Assembly (NCBI GenBank): GCA_937978655.1
Contig: CALJUX010000077.1
Location: 1-44,504, forward strand
Length of the DNA stretch: 44,504 nt
Origin: an uncultured Chromatiaceae bacterium
GTDB taxonomy: Bacteria > Pseudomonadota > Gammaproteobacteria > Enterobacterales > Alteromonadaceae
Direction: 5' to 3'
Both the position numbers and the translations under genes were made by a program. Below the pieces are notes generated by a model. The model was not told where the DNA came from, did no database searches, and worked only from the letters and a program-made list of their open reading frames with translations. Position 1 is the first letter of the stretch. Each line of letters opens with the position of its first letter. Positions 8,046-16,611 of this stretch are shown piece by piece.

Positions 8046-9026
8046 GTGAAGCAAGTGTTGGTATTGGTATACCCTGGGGTTGCGCTCGGACATTTAACCG
8101 GAATGGCCGAAGTGTTTCGCTTTGCGAACCAGCTGGCGTCGTATTTAGACCCACTGGCCGTACAACCTCGGTATCAGGTGCAGTTTTATCATTTGTCCGG
8201 TGAGCCTGGTTATCAGGCCGGCGCGCTGCAAATCAACTGCATCACAGTTTTGCCGGAGCAGATTGATGCAGTGTTAATCCCCGGCAGTTATGCGTATCAG
8301 GCGCCTGAACTGCAGCAGATCATGCAGTTATTCCGCACTCACCGGGACTGGTTTCATCTGCTGCGCCAGCAAGGTACATTGCTGGGCGCCGGCTGCATTG
8401 GCAGTTTTGCGCTCGCGGCCACCGGGCTGTTGGATGGTGGAGAAGCGACAACCTGTTGGTTTCTGGCTGAATATTTTCAGCAGTTGTTTCCGCAAATACA
8501 ATTAACGGCTGAAGCTACAGTCAGTCGCAATGGGCGGTGTTTCACGGCTGGCGCGACAACCGCTTACCTGCAGCTGTGTTTGCAGTTGATCACTGAGTTT
8601 GATGGGGTGCGTTTTAGTAGTCAGCTCGCCAAAATTCTGCTGGTGGAACCGGCGTTTCATAGTCAGGCGCCTTTTTTATCGGTACGTCAGCTGGTCAGTC
8701 ATCAGGACGAACGTATCGCTGCCGTGCAACAGTACCTGCGTAAACATCTGGCCGAGCCGCTGGATCTGCAGCAACTGGCGCTTCGGTTCGCCATGAGCAG
8801 CCGCACTTTGATCCGGCGGTTTAAATCAGCCACAGGTGACACGCCAATGGCCTGGCTGCAAAAACTACGGGTCGATAAAGCAAAGTATTTACTTGAAACC
8901 ACGCTGTTACCGCTCGAACAACTGACCTTGCAGGTCGGCTATGAAGATGTGTCCTCATTTCGCAAATTGTTTCAACAATATACACAAATGACCCCAAAGG
9001 CCTATCGAAACCATTTCTTTCAGTAA
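8046..9026 (+). CDS. GlxA-type AraC family transcriptional regulator
   Basis: 326 residues. The N-terminal half (about 1-180) is a DJ-1/PfpI-like class-I glutamine-amidotransferase fold, with GAGCIGSFALAATGLLDG at the nucleophile elbow. The C-terminal 100 residues are an AraC/XylS DNA-binding domain, with the two helix-turn-helix units around LQQLALRFAMSSRTLIRRFK and VGYEDVSSFRKLFQQYTQMTPKAYR. Proteins of this architecture regulate small catabolic operons, and the effector is unknown here. The start is GTG at 8046 with only a weak GGAAAG upstream. It diverges from the small membrane protein gene at 7951, which is a candidate target. Confidence 0.88.
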   Translation: MKQVLVLVYPGVALGHLTGMAEVFRFANQLASYLDPLAVQPRYQVQFYHLSGEPGYQAGALQINCITVLPEQIDAVLIPGSYAYQAPELQQIMQLFRTHRDWFHLLRQQGTLLGAGCIGSFALAATGLLDGGEATTCWFLAEYFQQLFPQIQLTAEATVSRNGRCFTAGATTAYLQLCLQLITEFDGVRFSSQLAKILLVEPAFHSQAPFLSVRQLVSHQDERIAAVQQYLRKHLAEPLDLQQLALRFAMSSRTLIRRFKSATGDTPMAWLQKLRVDKAKYLLETTLLPLEQLTLQVGYEDVSSFRKLFQQYTQMTPKAYRNHFFQ

Positions 9027-9128
9027 CAAATAACGCGACAAAAGGTAAATTTAACTAAATTTTTTCGCGCATTTTCAGTGTCGTGATACAATTTTGTTAA
9101 ATATTATTTCAAGTTTGGGCTTATTGCT

Positions 9129-9626
9129 GTGTACGAAATTGGCTGGCAACTGTATTTGTTGTTGTTCTGTGGTGTCGTGATGGTTCCTTGTCTTGGGATT
9201 TGGGCGCTTTGCCGTGTGCGAAGCTGGCCGGTTCGCTCAGCCTTGTGGTCGCTGGTTGCCGCCACCACGACTTTTATGACACTGACCTGGGCCATCAGCA
9301 GCAACAGTGTGGTCCTGGCAGAAAACCAGTTGGCGCTCAAAGCGGGTTTTTACCAGACACAAATAAATAACATCGACCTTGCCAGCAGCGCAATTAACAT
9401 TTTACCTGCCAACCAGCTCGGAGAATTTGCGCCTTTGGTGGCAGTGAATGGTATTCGTTTGCCGGATTATCAGGTTGGCTGGTATCTGTTACAAAACCGT
9501 AAGCTGGCCTTTGTGATGCTCATTGGCCCACAAGAAGAAGTCAGTCTGGTCCGCTCCGGCGACATGACCGCTGTAGTCGGCGGCAATCTGTTCAGCCAAA
9601 GTGGCCGCATCGTCGCGGCGCACTGA
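9129..9626 (+). CDS. Two-helix membrane protein with possible bacterial PH-like domain
   Basis: 165 residues from a GTG start with a weak ribosome-binding site. Two transmembrane segments (about residues 6-27 and 38-58) are followed by a ~100-residue soluble beta-rich part. The segment NGIRLPDYQVGWYLLQNRKLAFVML resembles the turn-plus-strand pattern (G-L-P-G-Y-x-x-G-W-x-x-L-x-N-G-x-K-A) of small bacterial pleckstrin-homology-like domains. That assignment rests on pattern memory alone. The function is unknown; such proteins sit in the inner membrane with the soluble part on one face. It stands alone between the AraC regulator and a terminator. Confidence 0.7.
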   Translation: MYEIGWQLYLLLFCGVVMVPCLGIWALCRVRSWPVRSALWSLVAATTTFMTLTWAISSNSVVLAENQLALKAGFYQTQINNIDLASSAINILPANQLGEFAPLVAVNGIRLPDYQVGWYLLQNRKLAFVMLIGPQEEVSLVRSGDMTAVVGGNLFSQSGRIVAAH

Positions 9627-9642
9627 AAGAATTTTAAAGCAT

Positions 9643-9670
9643 AAAAAAGGTCGCATTTGCGACCTTTTTT
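9643..9670. terminator. Bidirectional intrinsic terminator, membrane protein / scoB
   Basis: A6-GGTCGC, loop ATTT, GCGACC-T6. It is symmetrical, so it can serve both the plus-strand gene ending at 9626 and the minus-strand sco/liu operon ending at 9688. The stem is identical to that at 5112-5127. Confidence 0.9.
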
Positions 9671-9687
9671 ATTTCATGATCAAACAC

Positions 9688-10350
9688 TTATCCGGCAAAG
9701 GCCATCTCTGGGATATCGCCGTTAATCACCAGCTTACCGGCAGTTTTTTGCTGAATTTCTGCAACAGACACACCAGGCGCGCGCTCGAGTAAATGAAAGG
9801 CGCCGTCTTTCACTTCCAACACTGCTAAATCAGTCACGATTTTCTTCACGCAGCCAACTCCGGTCAGCGGCAGGGTACAGTTATCGAGGAGTTTAGAGCT
9901 GCCGTATTTGTCGGCATGCGTCATCGTCACGACAATGTTCTGGGCACCGGCGACTAAATCCATCGCGCCGCCCATGCCTTTGACCAGTTTGCCCGGGATC
10001 ATCCAGCTGGCGATATTGCCATTCTGGTCGACTTCAAAAGCGCCCAATACGGTCAAATCAACATGACCGCCGCGGATCATGGCAAAACTTTCGGCAGAAG
10101 AGAAAATCGCTGCGCCTTTGATAGCGGTGACAGTCTCTTTGCCGGCGTTGATCATATCCGCGTCGACTTCAGCCTCGGTCGGGTAAGGGCCCATGCCGAG
10201 CAAGCCATTTTCTGATTGCAGCATCACTTCAATACCGGCCGGCACATAGTTGGCCACCAGGGTAGGGATCCCAATGCCGAGGTTGACGTAATAACCGTCT
10301 TTTAATTCCTGTGCGACGCGCATCGCCACTTGTTCACGTGATAAAGCCAT
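9688..10350 (-). CDS. scoB: 3-oxoacid CoA-transferase subunit B (acetoacetate activation)
   Basis: 220 residues from the ATG at 10350, fixed by AAGGAGA upstream; the upstream in-frame ATG at 10401 has no such site. With ScoA it transfers CoA from succinyl-CoA to acetoacetate, the product of HMG-CoA lyase encoded two genes upstream. The family-I CoA-transferase active-site glutamate is in the motif SENGLLGMGP, and GGAMDLVAGAQN and ERAPGVSV are further subunit B signatures. It is the last gene of the liu operon, 10 bases after scoA. Confidence 0.93.
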   Translation of the reverse strand: MALSREQVAMRVAQELKDGYYVNLGIGIPTLVANYVPAGIEVMLQSENGLLGMGPYPTEAEVDADMINAGKETVTAIKGAAIFSSAESFAMIRGGHVDLTVLGAFEVDQNGNIASWMIPGKLVKGMGGAMDLVAGAQNIVVTMTHADKYGSSKLLDNCTLPLTGVGCVKKIVTDLAVLEVKDGAFHLLERAPGVSVAEIQQKTAGKLVINGDIPEMAFAG

Positions 10351-10360
10351 GCCGTTCTCC

Positions 10361-11062
10361 TTAATCTTTGCGAACCATGCGACGTTCAATGCGTTTTTCA
10401 AAGTTGCCTTTGATCACGCGCTGCACATAAATACCCGGAGTGTGAATTTCAGTCGGGGACAGCTCGCCCGGCTCGACGATTTCTTCCACTTCAGCCACGG
10501 TAATTTTACCGGCAGTGGCGACCATCGGGTTGAAGTTCATTGCGGTGTGGCGGAACACCAGATTGCCGTAACGGTCAGCTTTCCAGGCGCGCACAATGGC
10601 AAAATCACCGGTAATGGCTGGTTCCAGCACATAATTGCGGCCATTGATCTCGCGGGTTTCTTTGCCTTCAGCCACTGGCGTACCGTAACCGGTTGCGGTG
10701 AAAAAGGCGGGAATACCAGCGCCACCGGCGCGGATTTTTTCTGCCAGCGTGCCTTGCGGGGTCAATTCCACTTCGAGTTCGCCGGACAATAACTGCTGTT
10801 CAAACAAAGCGTTTTCGCCGACATAAGAGGCGATCATTTTTTTAATCTGGCGGTCTTCCAGCAAAATGCCTAAGCCAAAACCGTCAACGCCACAGTTATT
10901 CGACACCACGGTTAAATCACGGGTGCCCATTTTTTTGATTTGGCCAATCAGGCCTTCCGGAATACCGCATAAACCGAAGCCGCCTGCGATCACGGTCATG
11001 CCATCGGCAAGACCTGCTAAGGCTTCGTCGTAGCTGTGCACGACTTTGTTAAACCCTGCCAT
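10361..11062 (-). CDS. scoA: 3-oxoacid CoA-transferase subunit A
   Basis: 233 residues, matching the usual subunit A length. It carries the CoA-binding glycine-rich motif GGFGLCGIPEGLI at about residues 27-39 and the SNNCGVDGFGLGILL segment. A hexanucleotide AGAGGA precedes the ATG at 11062. It works with scoB at 9688 to make acetoacetyl-CoA, which the thiolase at 18633 can cleave into two acetyl-CoA. Placement behind liuE indicates that acetoacetate from leucine is recycled inside the cell. The 86-base gap from liuE contains a GGTCGC/GCGACC hairpin without a T-run, so read-through is likely. Confidence 0.93.
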   Translation of the reverse strand: MAGFNKVVHSYDEALAGLADGMTVIAGGFGLCGIPEGLIGQIKKMGTRDLTVVSNNCGVDGFGLGILLEDRQIKKMIASYVGENALFEQQLLSGELEVELTPQGTLAEKIRAGGAGIPAFFTATGYGTPVAEGKETREINGRNYVLEPAITGDFAIVRAWKADRYGNLVFRHTAMNFNPMVATAGKITVAEVEEIVEPGELSPTEIHTPGIYVQRVIKGNFEKRIERRMVRKD

Positions 11063-11125
11063 TGCTGTTCCTCTGTTGTTATCGGGCAGCTGCTTTTTAG
11101 CTGCTGTGAGATTGCATGCTCAGAT

Positions 11126-11143
11126 GGTCGCGTTCGTGCGACC
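11126..11143 (-). other. Hairpin between liuE and scoA
   Basis: GGTCGC and GCGACC are separated by six bases. There is no T-tract on either side, so this is a stem-loop in the polycistronic message rather than a terminator. It uses the same stem as the two bidirectional terminators at 5107 and 9643. Confidence 0.5.
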
Positions 11144-11148
11144 GGCTG

Positions 11149-12075
11149 TTAATTCTGTCCGGCATTCTGCTGGCACTGCGCTTTAAGCGCCAATCCTACT
11201 TTAGAACTAGGCGCTTTGCCGAGGGCCGCCGTGATGGCCCAGCCGGCGCGGGCGAGGCTTTGTAACGCAACGCCGTGTTCGATGCCAAGACCATCCAGTA
11301 AATACACCACATCTTCAGTGGCAACATTGCCTGACGCGCCGGCGGCGTAAGGACAACCACCAAGGCCTGCGACCGCACTGTCGATGACTGCAATACCGCG
11401 GCTTAGCGCGGCGTAAATATTTGTTAACGCCTGACCATAAGTGTCATGAAAATGTATCGCAATTTTATCCAACGGCACCACAGCAAGCACTGCATCAAGC
11501 ATCGCCAGCACTGTCGCTGGCGTGCCGACACCGATAGTGTCGCCTAAGGAAATTTCATAGCAGCCAATGTCGAGCAGTGCTTTGGCGACGCGGGCGACTT
11601 CGGTAGGGGCGACGGCGCCCTGATAGGGGCAACCGACCACACAGGACACATAACCACGAACCCGCACGCCGTTGGCTTTGGCCGCCGCCAGTACCGGCGC
11701 AAACCGCGCCAGGCTCTCGTCAATTGAACAGTTGATGTTCTTTTGCGAAAAAGCTTCAGAAGCGGCACCAAAAATTGCTACTTCGTCGGCACCGGCGGCG
11801 CGTGCTGCCTGATAACCTTGTAAGTTTGGTGTCAGCGCCGTGTAGGTGACACCAGTTTTGCGTTGAATGCCGCTAAACACCAACGCCGAATCCGCCATTT
11901 GCGGCACCCATTTGGGGCTGACAAAAGCGCCGGTTTCGATGGTGGTGAGGCCAGCCTCAGCTAAGGCCTCGACCAGCGCTATTTTAGCTTCCACCGGCAC
12001 GGCCTGTTCATTCTGCAAACCATCGCGTGGACCGACTTCAACGATTTTTACTGCTTTTGGCCACTGCGCTGTCAT
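11149..12075 (-). CDS. liuE: Hydroxymethylglutaryl-CoA lyase
   Basis: 308 residues. It splits HMG-CoA into acetyl-CoA and acetoacetate, the last liu step of leucine breakdown. The DRE-TIM barrel begins with VEVGPRDGLQNE (metal and substrate-binding Asp18), metal histidines are in IHFHDTYGQA (H208/H210), and the lyase-specific catalytic Cys241 is in GLGGCPYAAGASGN. The start overlaps the liuD stop by four bases (ATGA), which indicates translational coupling. It is followed by scoAB on the same strand. Confidence 0.95.
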   Translation of the reverse strand: MTAQWPKAVKIVEVGPRDGLQNEQAVPVEAKIALVEALAEAGLTTIETGAFVSPKWVPQMADSALVFSGIQRKTGVTYTALTPNLQGYQAARAAGADEVAIFGAASEAFSQKNINCSIDESLARFAPVLAAAKANGVRVRGYVSCVVGCPYQGAVAPTEVARVAKALLDIGCYEISLGDTIGVGTPATVLAMLDAVLAVVPLDKIAIHFHDTYGQALTNIYAALSRGIAVIDSAVAGLGGCPYAAGASGNVATEDVVYLLDGLGIEHGVALQSLARAGWAITAALGKAPSSKVGLALKAQCQQNAGQN

Positions 12076-14081
12076 GCTGAAGCTCCTGTCTCGGCGCTGA
12101 AATCCACCAGCTCAGCACCGTCTTTGACCAAATCACCAGCTTGATAAAACACGCTGTTCACGACGCCGTTGGCCGGCGCTTTGATGGCATATTCCATTTT
12201 CATCGCTTCCATCACCAGCAAGGTGTCGCCGGCCTGCACCTGCTGACCAGCAACCGCCATCACCGCGACCACTGTGCCGTTCATCGGCGCTTTTAAGCTA
12301 CCGGCACTTTCATCGGCGGCTGCGACTTCCACCTGGGTCTGATAGGTAAAATCAAAGCGCTGATGGGCGATAAAGACCGATACGGTTTGCGTCAATGGGT
12401 TCGGCTGATAATGACTGACCCGCACGCGGAACTGATGGCTGCTGCCGGCGTTCGCCAGCGTCGCCGTTAACGTATCGCCGCAAAGTTCGGCGCGGGCGTT
12501 GATGCAATAGTCACCAACACACAGACGCTGGCCTGTGGCTGTGCTTTGAATAACAACCTGTGAAGTCTTGTCGCCGCTTTGTAAGTTAAAACGCACCTGT
12601 GGCGCTTCGTTTAACCGCCAGCCGTAACCACAGCTCCAGGGCGAACGGTCAGTTGGGGCCGGTTGTTGCTTCAGCAGCAGATATAACGCCGCTAACAACA
12701 AAGCTTGTTGTGATTCGGACTGCGCCGGGGCAAATAAGTCGGCCTGATGATGTTCGATAAAGTGGGTGTCGAGTTCAGCTGCGGCAAAAGCCGGATGCGA
12801 CACCAGCGCGCTTAAAAAACCTAAGTTGGTCTTAACACCGGCGATGCGATATTCGTCGAGCGCATGGCGCATCCGGGCGATAGCGCGGTCGCGGTTTTCA
12901 TCCCACACGATGAGTTTGGCGATCATCGGGTCATAAAACGGCGACACTTCGTCATATTCCACCACGCCGGTATCAATCCGCACATGGCGGTGACAATCCG
13001 GCTGGCGCAGATAAGTCAGTTTGCCGGTGGCCGGTAAGAAGTTATTGTCCGGATCTTCGGCATACACCCGCACTTCAATGGCATGGCCATCTAATGGAAT
13101 TTCTTCCTGCTTAAGCGGTAACGGCTGATTGCTGGCAACCAATAACTGCCATTTCACCAAATCCTGGCCGGTGATCATCTCGGTGACCGGATGCTCAACC
13201 TGCAGCCGGGTGTTCATTTCCATAAAATAAAACGAGCCGTCTTCATCAAACAGGAATTCGACGGTACCGGCGCCGGCGTAACCAATAGCTTTGGCGGCTG
13301 TGACCGCGGCTTCACCCATGGCTTTACGCTGCTCAGCGCTGAAATTCGGCGCAGGTGCTTCTTCAATCACTTTCTGGTGGCGACGCTGGATGGAACAATC
13401 GCGTTCATGTAAATAAACCGCATTGCCGAAGTTATCAGCAAATACCTGAATTTCAACATGACGCGGTTTGGTTAAGTACCGCTCCATCAGGATTTTGTCG
13501 TTACCAAAACCGTTTAACGCTTCGCGTTTGGCGCTGTGCAGCTGCTCCATAAACTCAGATGCTTGCCAAACCACTTTCATGCCTTTGCCACCGCCCCCGT
13601 AAGCCGCTTTGAGCAGCAAAGGGTAGCCAATGCGGTTGGCTTCCTGTGCCAGGAATGTTTCGTCCTGATTGTCGCCGTGGTAGCCCGGTACGAGCGGCAC
13701 ACCGGCTTTACTCATGATTTCTTTGGCGGCGCTTTTAGAGCCCATGGCGGCAATGGCCGGTACCGGTGGGCCAATAAACACCAAGCCGGCATCCGCACAG
13801 GCTTTGGCAAAGTCTTCATTTTCACTCAAAAAACCGTAGCCGGGGTGAATGGCTTCGGCGCCACTTTGTTTGGCGATGGCGAGAATTTTGTCCGCACGTA
13901 AATAGCTGTCTTTCGACGGCGCCGGGCCTAATAAAAAGGCTTCGTCGGCCATTTGTACATGGCGGGCGTTGGCGTCGGCTTCGGAGTACACCGCAACACA
14001 ACGAATACCCAGCTGATGGGCGGTTTTAATCACGCGGCAGGCAATTTCGCCGCGGTTGGCGATCAGTATTTTGCTAAACAT
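12072..14081 (-). CDS. liuD: Methylcrotonyl-CoA carboxylase, biotin-containing alpha subunit
   Basis: 669 residues from the ATG at 14081, which has GAGGAA eight bases upstream; the ORF can be extended 15 codons but without support. It carboxylates its own biotin at the expense of ATP for transfer to 3-methylcrotonyl-CoA by LiuB. Order of domains: biotin carboxylase (about 1-450, with MFSKILIANRGEIACRV and ATP loop GGGGKGMKVV), a BT-like linker, and a C-terminal biotinyl domain with EAMKM, biotin on K628. The liuC stop is five bases upstream and the liuE start overlaps its end. Confidence 0.95.
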   Translation of the reverse strand: MFSKILIANRGEIACRVIKTAHQLGIRCVAVYSEADANARHVQMADEAFLLGPAPSKDSYLRADKILAIAKQSGAEAIHPGYGFLSENEDFAKACADAGLVFIGPPVPAIAAMGSKSAAKEIMSKAGVPLVPGYHGDNQDETFLAQEANRIGYPLLLKAAYGGGGKGMKVVWQASEFMEQLHSAKREALNGFGNDKILMERYLTKPRHVEIQVFADNFGNAVYLHERDCSIQRRHQKVIEEAPAPNFSAEQRKAMGEAAVTAAKAIGYAGAGTVEFLFDEDGSFYFMEMNTRLQVEHPVTEMITGQDLVKWQLLVASNQPLPLKQEEIPLDGHAIEVRVYAEDPDNNFLPATGKLTYLRQPDCHRHVRIDTGVVEYDEVSPFYDPMIAKLIVWDENRDRAIARMRHALDEYRIAGVKTNLGFLSALVSHPAFAAAELDTHFIEHHQADLFAPAQSESQQALLLAALYLLLKQQPAPTDRSPWSCGYGWRLNEAPQVRFNLQSGDKTSQVVIQSTATGQRLCVGDYCINARAELCGDTLTATLANAGSSHQFRVRVSHYQPNPLTQTVSVFIAHQRFDFTYQTQVEVAAADESAGSLKAPMNGTVVAVMAVAGQQVQAGDTLLVMEAMKMEYAIKAPANGVVNSVFYQAGDLVKDGAELVDFSAETGASA

Positions 14082-14086
14082 CTGAG

Positions 14087-14920
14087 TTATTCCTCGGTTT
14101 GGCCTGCGCTTGTGGGTTGTTGCCATGCCGGCGTACGTTTATCTAAAAACGCGGTTAAACCTTCCTGGCCTTCAGCGGACACCCGAATAGCAGCGATGCG
14201 GCGGGAGGTTTCGGCGATAGTGTCTGGCGCAATCGGCGCGTCGGCGACATAAGCCACTAAAGCTTTGGCGGCGACTACCGCTTGCGGGCTGTTGGCAATA
14301 ATAGCGTTGATCAGTGGCTGCGCTTTGACGCGCAGGTCTGCTTGTTCTTCAGTTCCAGCAATTTCACTGACGAGGCCCAGTTGCAAAGCAGTTTGCGCAT
14401 CAAAACGCTCAGCAGTAGTGAAATAACGCCGGCTGGCGCGCTCACCAATGGCGCGTACTACATAAGGGCTAATCACCGCCGGGATCAGGCCGATTTTCAC
14501 TTCACTTAAACAAAAGCTGGCTTTTGGCGTCGCGATCGCCATATCACAACAAGCGACTAAGCCGACGGCGCCGCCAAAGGCTGCGCCTTGCACCAGCGCA
14601 ATGACCGGCAGCGGAAAGCTGTTGAGTTTTTGCATCAGCAACGCCAAAGCGCCGGCGTCAGTCAGATTTTGCTGATAATCTTTTTGCGCCATCGCGCGCA
14701 TCCAGTTTAAATCCGCGCCGGCCGAGAAGTTTTTGCCGGTCGATTCCAGCAGTAACACCCGTAAACCGGGCATAGCGGCGAGAGCGTCCAACGCCTGAAT
14801 GAGTTCAGCGATCATCAGATCGCCAAAGGCATTATGCAGTTCAGGCCGGTTTAACCGCAGCACCCCGACGTAAGTGGATTCAGCGCCGTATTGTAAGAAC
14901 TCAGTGGTGATTAAAGACAT
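14087..14920 (-). CDS. liuC: Methylglutaconyl-CoA hydratase
   Basis: 277 residues from the ATG at 14920 (AAGGAG seven bases upstream), not from the longer frame opening at 14974. Crotonase-fold enzyme that hydrates 3-methylglutaconyl-CoA to HMG-CoA. The oxyanion-hole segments are SAGADLNWM and GAAFGGAVGLVACCDMAI, and LSEVKIGLIPAVISPYV holds the region of the catalytic glutamate. The function is assigned from the crotonase fold and its position between the carboxylase subunits; crotonases cannot be told apart safely on sequence alone. It is 10 bases from liuB. Confidence 0.92.
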   Translation of the reverse strand: MSLITTEFLQYGAESTYVGVLRLNRPELHNAFGDLMIAELIQALDALAAMPGLRVLLLESTGKNFSAGADLNWMRAMAQKDYQQNLTDAGALALLMQKLNSFPLPVIALVQGAAFGGAVGLVACCDMAIATPKASFCLSEVKIGLIPAVISPYVVRAIGERASRRYFTTAERFDAQTALQLGLVSEIAGTEEQADLRVKAQPLINAIIANSPQAVVAAKALVAYVADAPIAPDTIAETSRRIAAIRVSAEGQEGLTAFLDKRTPAWQQPTSAGQTEE

Positions 14921-14930
14921 CAGCAGCTCC

Positions 14931-16538
14931 TTACATGCGGAACACGCCAAAGCGTGTCTCTTCAATCGGCGCATTGAGTGCTGCCGCTAACGCCAGGCCC
15001 ACCACCATCCGGCTTTGTGCCGGGTCGATAATGCCGTCGTCCCAAAGCCGCGCCGAAGCGTAGTAGGGATGCCCTTGTTGTTCGTACTGAGCAATGATCG
15101 GTTGTTTTAATGCGGCTTCAGCTTCTGGCGTTAAAGTTTCGCCTTTGCGTGCCAGACCATCTTTGGTGACCTGTGCCATCACGCCGGCAGCTTGTTCGCC
15201 GCCCATCACAGAAATCCGCGCATTTGGCCACATCCACATCATGGTTGGGTCGTAAGCACGACCGCACATGCCGTAGTTACCGGCGCCATAAGATCCACCA
15301 ATTAACAGCGTGAATTTTGGCACTTTGGCGCAGGACACTGCAGTCACCATCTTGGCACCGTGTTTGGCAATACCTTCGGCTTCATATTTCTGGCCGACCA
15401 TAAAGCCGGTAATGTTCTGTAAAAACAGCAGCGGAATTTTGCGCTGACAACAGAGCTCAATAAAATGCGCGCCTTTTTGCGCCGATTCAGAGAATAAAAT
15501 CCCGTTATTGGCGACGATGCCAATCGGATTACCGAATATACGCGCAAAACCGCAGACCAGCGTCGGGCCGTACAGCTGTTTAAACTCATCAAAGTCAGAA
15601 CCATCGACAATGCGCGCTATCACTTCCCGCACATCAAACGGCTTTTTCAGGTCGGTGCCGACGATGCCATACAGCTCTTGCGCGTCATATAAAGGCTCTT
15701 CGCTTGGTTTTACATCGCGTAGTACCGGTGTTTCGCGGTTTAACCGCGATACCGCATTGCGCGCCAGTTGCAGCGCGTGTTCGTCGTTTTGCGCATAGTG
15801 GTCGGCCACACCGGAAATACGACAATGCACGTCGGCACCGCCTAAATCTTCGGCGCTGACTTCTTCACCGGTAGCGGCTTTCACCAGCGGCGGGCCGGCG
15901 AGGAAAATGGTGCCTTGTTCTTTGACAATAATCGACTCGTCCGCCATCGCTGGCACATAAGCGCCACCGGCAGTGCAAAGGCCCATCACCACCGCGATTT
16001 GCGGAATACCCTTGGCCGACATATTCGCCTGATTAAAGAAAATGCGCCCAAAATGCAGTTTATCCGGGAATACATCATCCTGGCGCGGCAGGTTGGCGCC
16101 ACCAGAATCGACCAGATAAATACAGGGCAGGTGACAACGCTCGGCAATTTCCTGAGCGCGTAAGTGTTTTTTCACCGTCAGCGGGTAATAAGTACCGCCT
16201 TTGACTGTGGCGTCGTTAGCAACCACCATACATTCGATGCCATTGACGCGGCCGATGCCGGCAACAACGCCTGCAGCTGGTACATAGTCGTCATAACATT
16301 CCCAGCCGGCAAACTGGCCGACTTCTAAAAATGGCGAGCCTGGGTCGAGTAATTTCTGAATGCGGTCGCGGGCGAATAATTTGCCGCGGGCGACATGGCG
16401 GGCAATAAGGCTTTCACCACCGCCGAGTTTAATTTGCTGCACCTTTTGATTCAGGTCGTCGACCAGCACCTGCATGGCCGCAGCGTTTTGCTGAAATTCA
16501 GCGCTTCGTGTGTTGATTTTACTGGTAATTTTGCTCAC
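14931..16538 (-). CDS. liuB: Methylcrotonyl-CoA carboxylase, carboxyltransferase beta subunit
   Basis: 535 residues if translation begins at the GTG at 16538, which follows CAGGTGAA and gives the expected N-terminus (SKITSKINTRSAEFQ). The frame extends upstream to 16643, but that would translate through a terminator hairpin and is rejected. It transfers CO2 from LiuD biotin to 3-methylcrotonyl-CoA. It contains the acetyl-CoA carboxyltransferase motifs VDSGGANLPRQDDVFPD, ITGFMVGQKYEAEGIAKHGAKM, GGSYGAGNYGMCGRAY and MGGEQAAGVM. Its separation from liuA by a terminator-like structure is unusual for the cluster. Confidence 0.94.
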   Translation of the reverse strand: MSKITSKINTRSAEFQQNAAAMQVLVDDLNQKVQQIKLGGGESLIARHVARGKLFARDRIQKLLDPGSPFLEVGQFAGWECYDDYVPAAGVVAGIGRVNGIECMVVANDATVKGGTYYPLTVKKHLRAQEIAERCHLPCIYLVDSGGANLPRQDDVFPDKLHFGRIFFNQANMSAKGIPQIAVVMGLCTAGGAYVPAMADESIIVKEQGTIFLAGPPLVKAATGEEVSAEDLGGADVHCRISGVADHYAQNDEHALQLARNAVSRLNRETPVLRDVKPSEEPLYDAQELYGIVGTDLKKPFDVREVIARIVDGSDFDEFKQLYGPTLVCGFARIFGNPIGIVANNGILFSESAQKGAHFIELCCQRKIPLLFLQNITGFMVGQKYEAEGIAKHGAKMVTAVSCAKVPKFTLLIGGSYGAGNYGMCGRAYDPTMMWMWPNARISVMGGEQAAGVMAQVTKDGLARKGETLTPEAEAALKQPIIAQYEQQGHPYYASARLWDDGIIDPAQSRMVVGLALAAALNAPIEETRFGVFRM

Positions 16539-16559
16539 TGCATTCACCTGTCCAGTCAG

Positions 16560-16576
16560 ATCCCGCGCCACGGGAT
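16560..16576 (-). other. Second hairpin in the liuA-liuB gap
   Basis: ATCCCG and CGGGAT pair around the loop CGCCA, immediately downstream (in transcription direction) of the T-run of the 16577-16602 terminator. The stacked hairpins lie upstream of the liuB GTG start and its ribosome-binding site. Confidence 0.45.
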
Positions 16577-16602
16577 AAAAAAACGGCAGCTCCAGGCTGC
16601 CG
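16577..16602 (-). terminator. Terminator-like hairpin between liuA and liuB
   Basis: Read on the minus strand: CGGCAGC, loop CTGGA, GCTGCCG, followed by seven T. The stem is seven perfect GC-rich pairs. It begins 10 bases after the liuA stop and has the full form of a Rho-independent terminator, yet liuBCDE-scoAB continue on the same strand. It is likely to act as partial termination or attenuation within the operon. Confidence 0.8.
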
Positions 16603-16611
16603 CTCCAGTCG

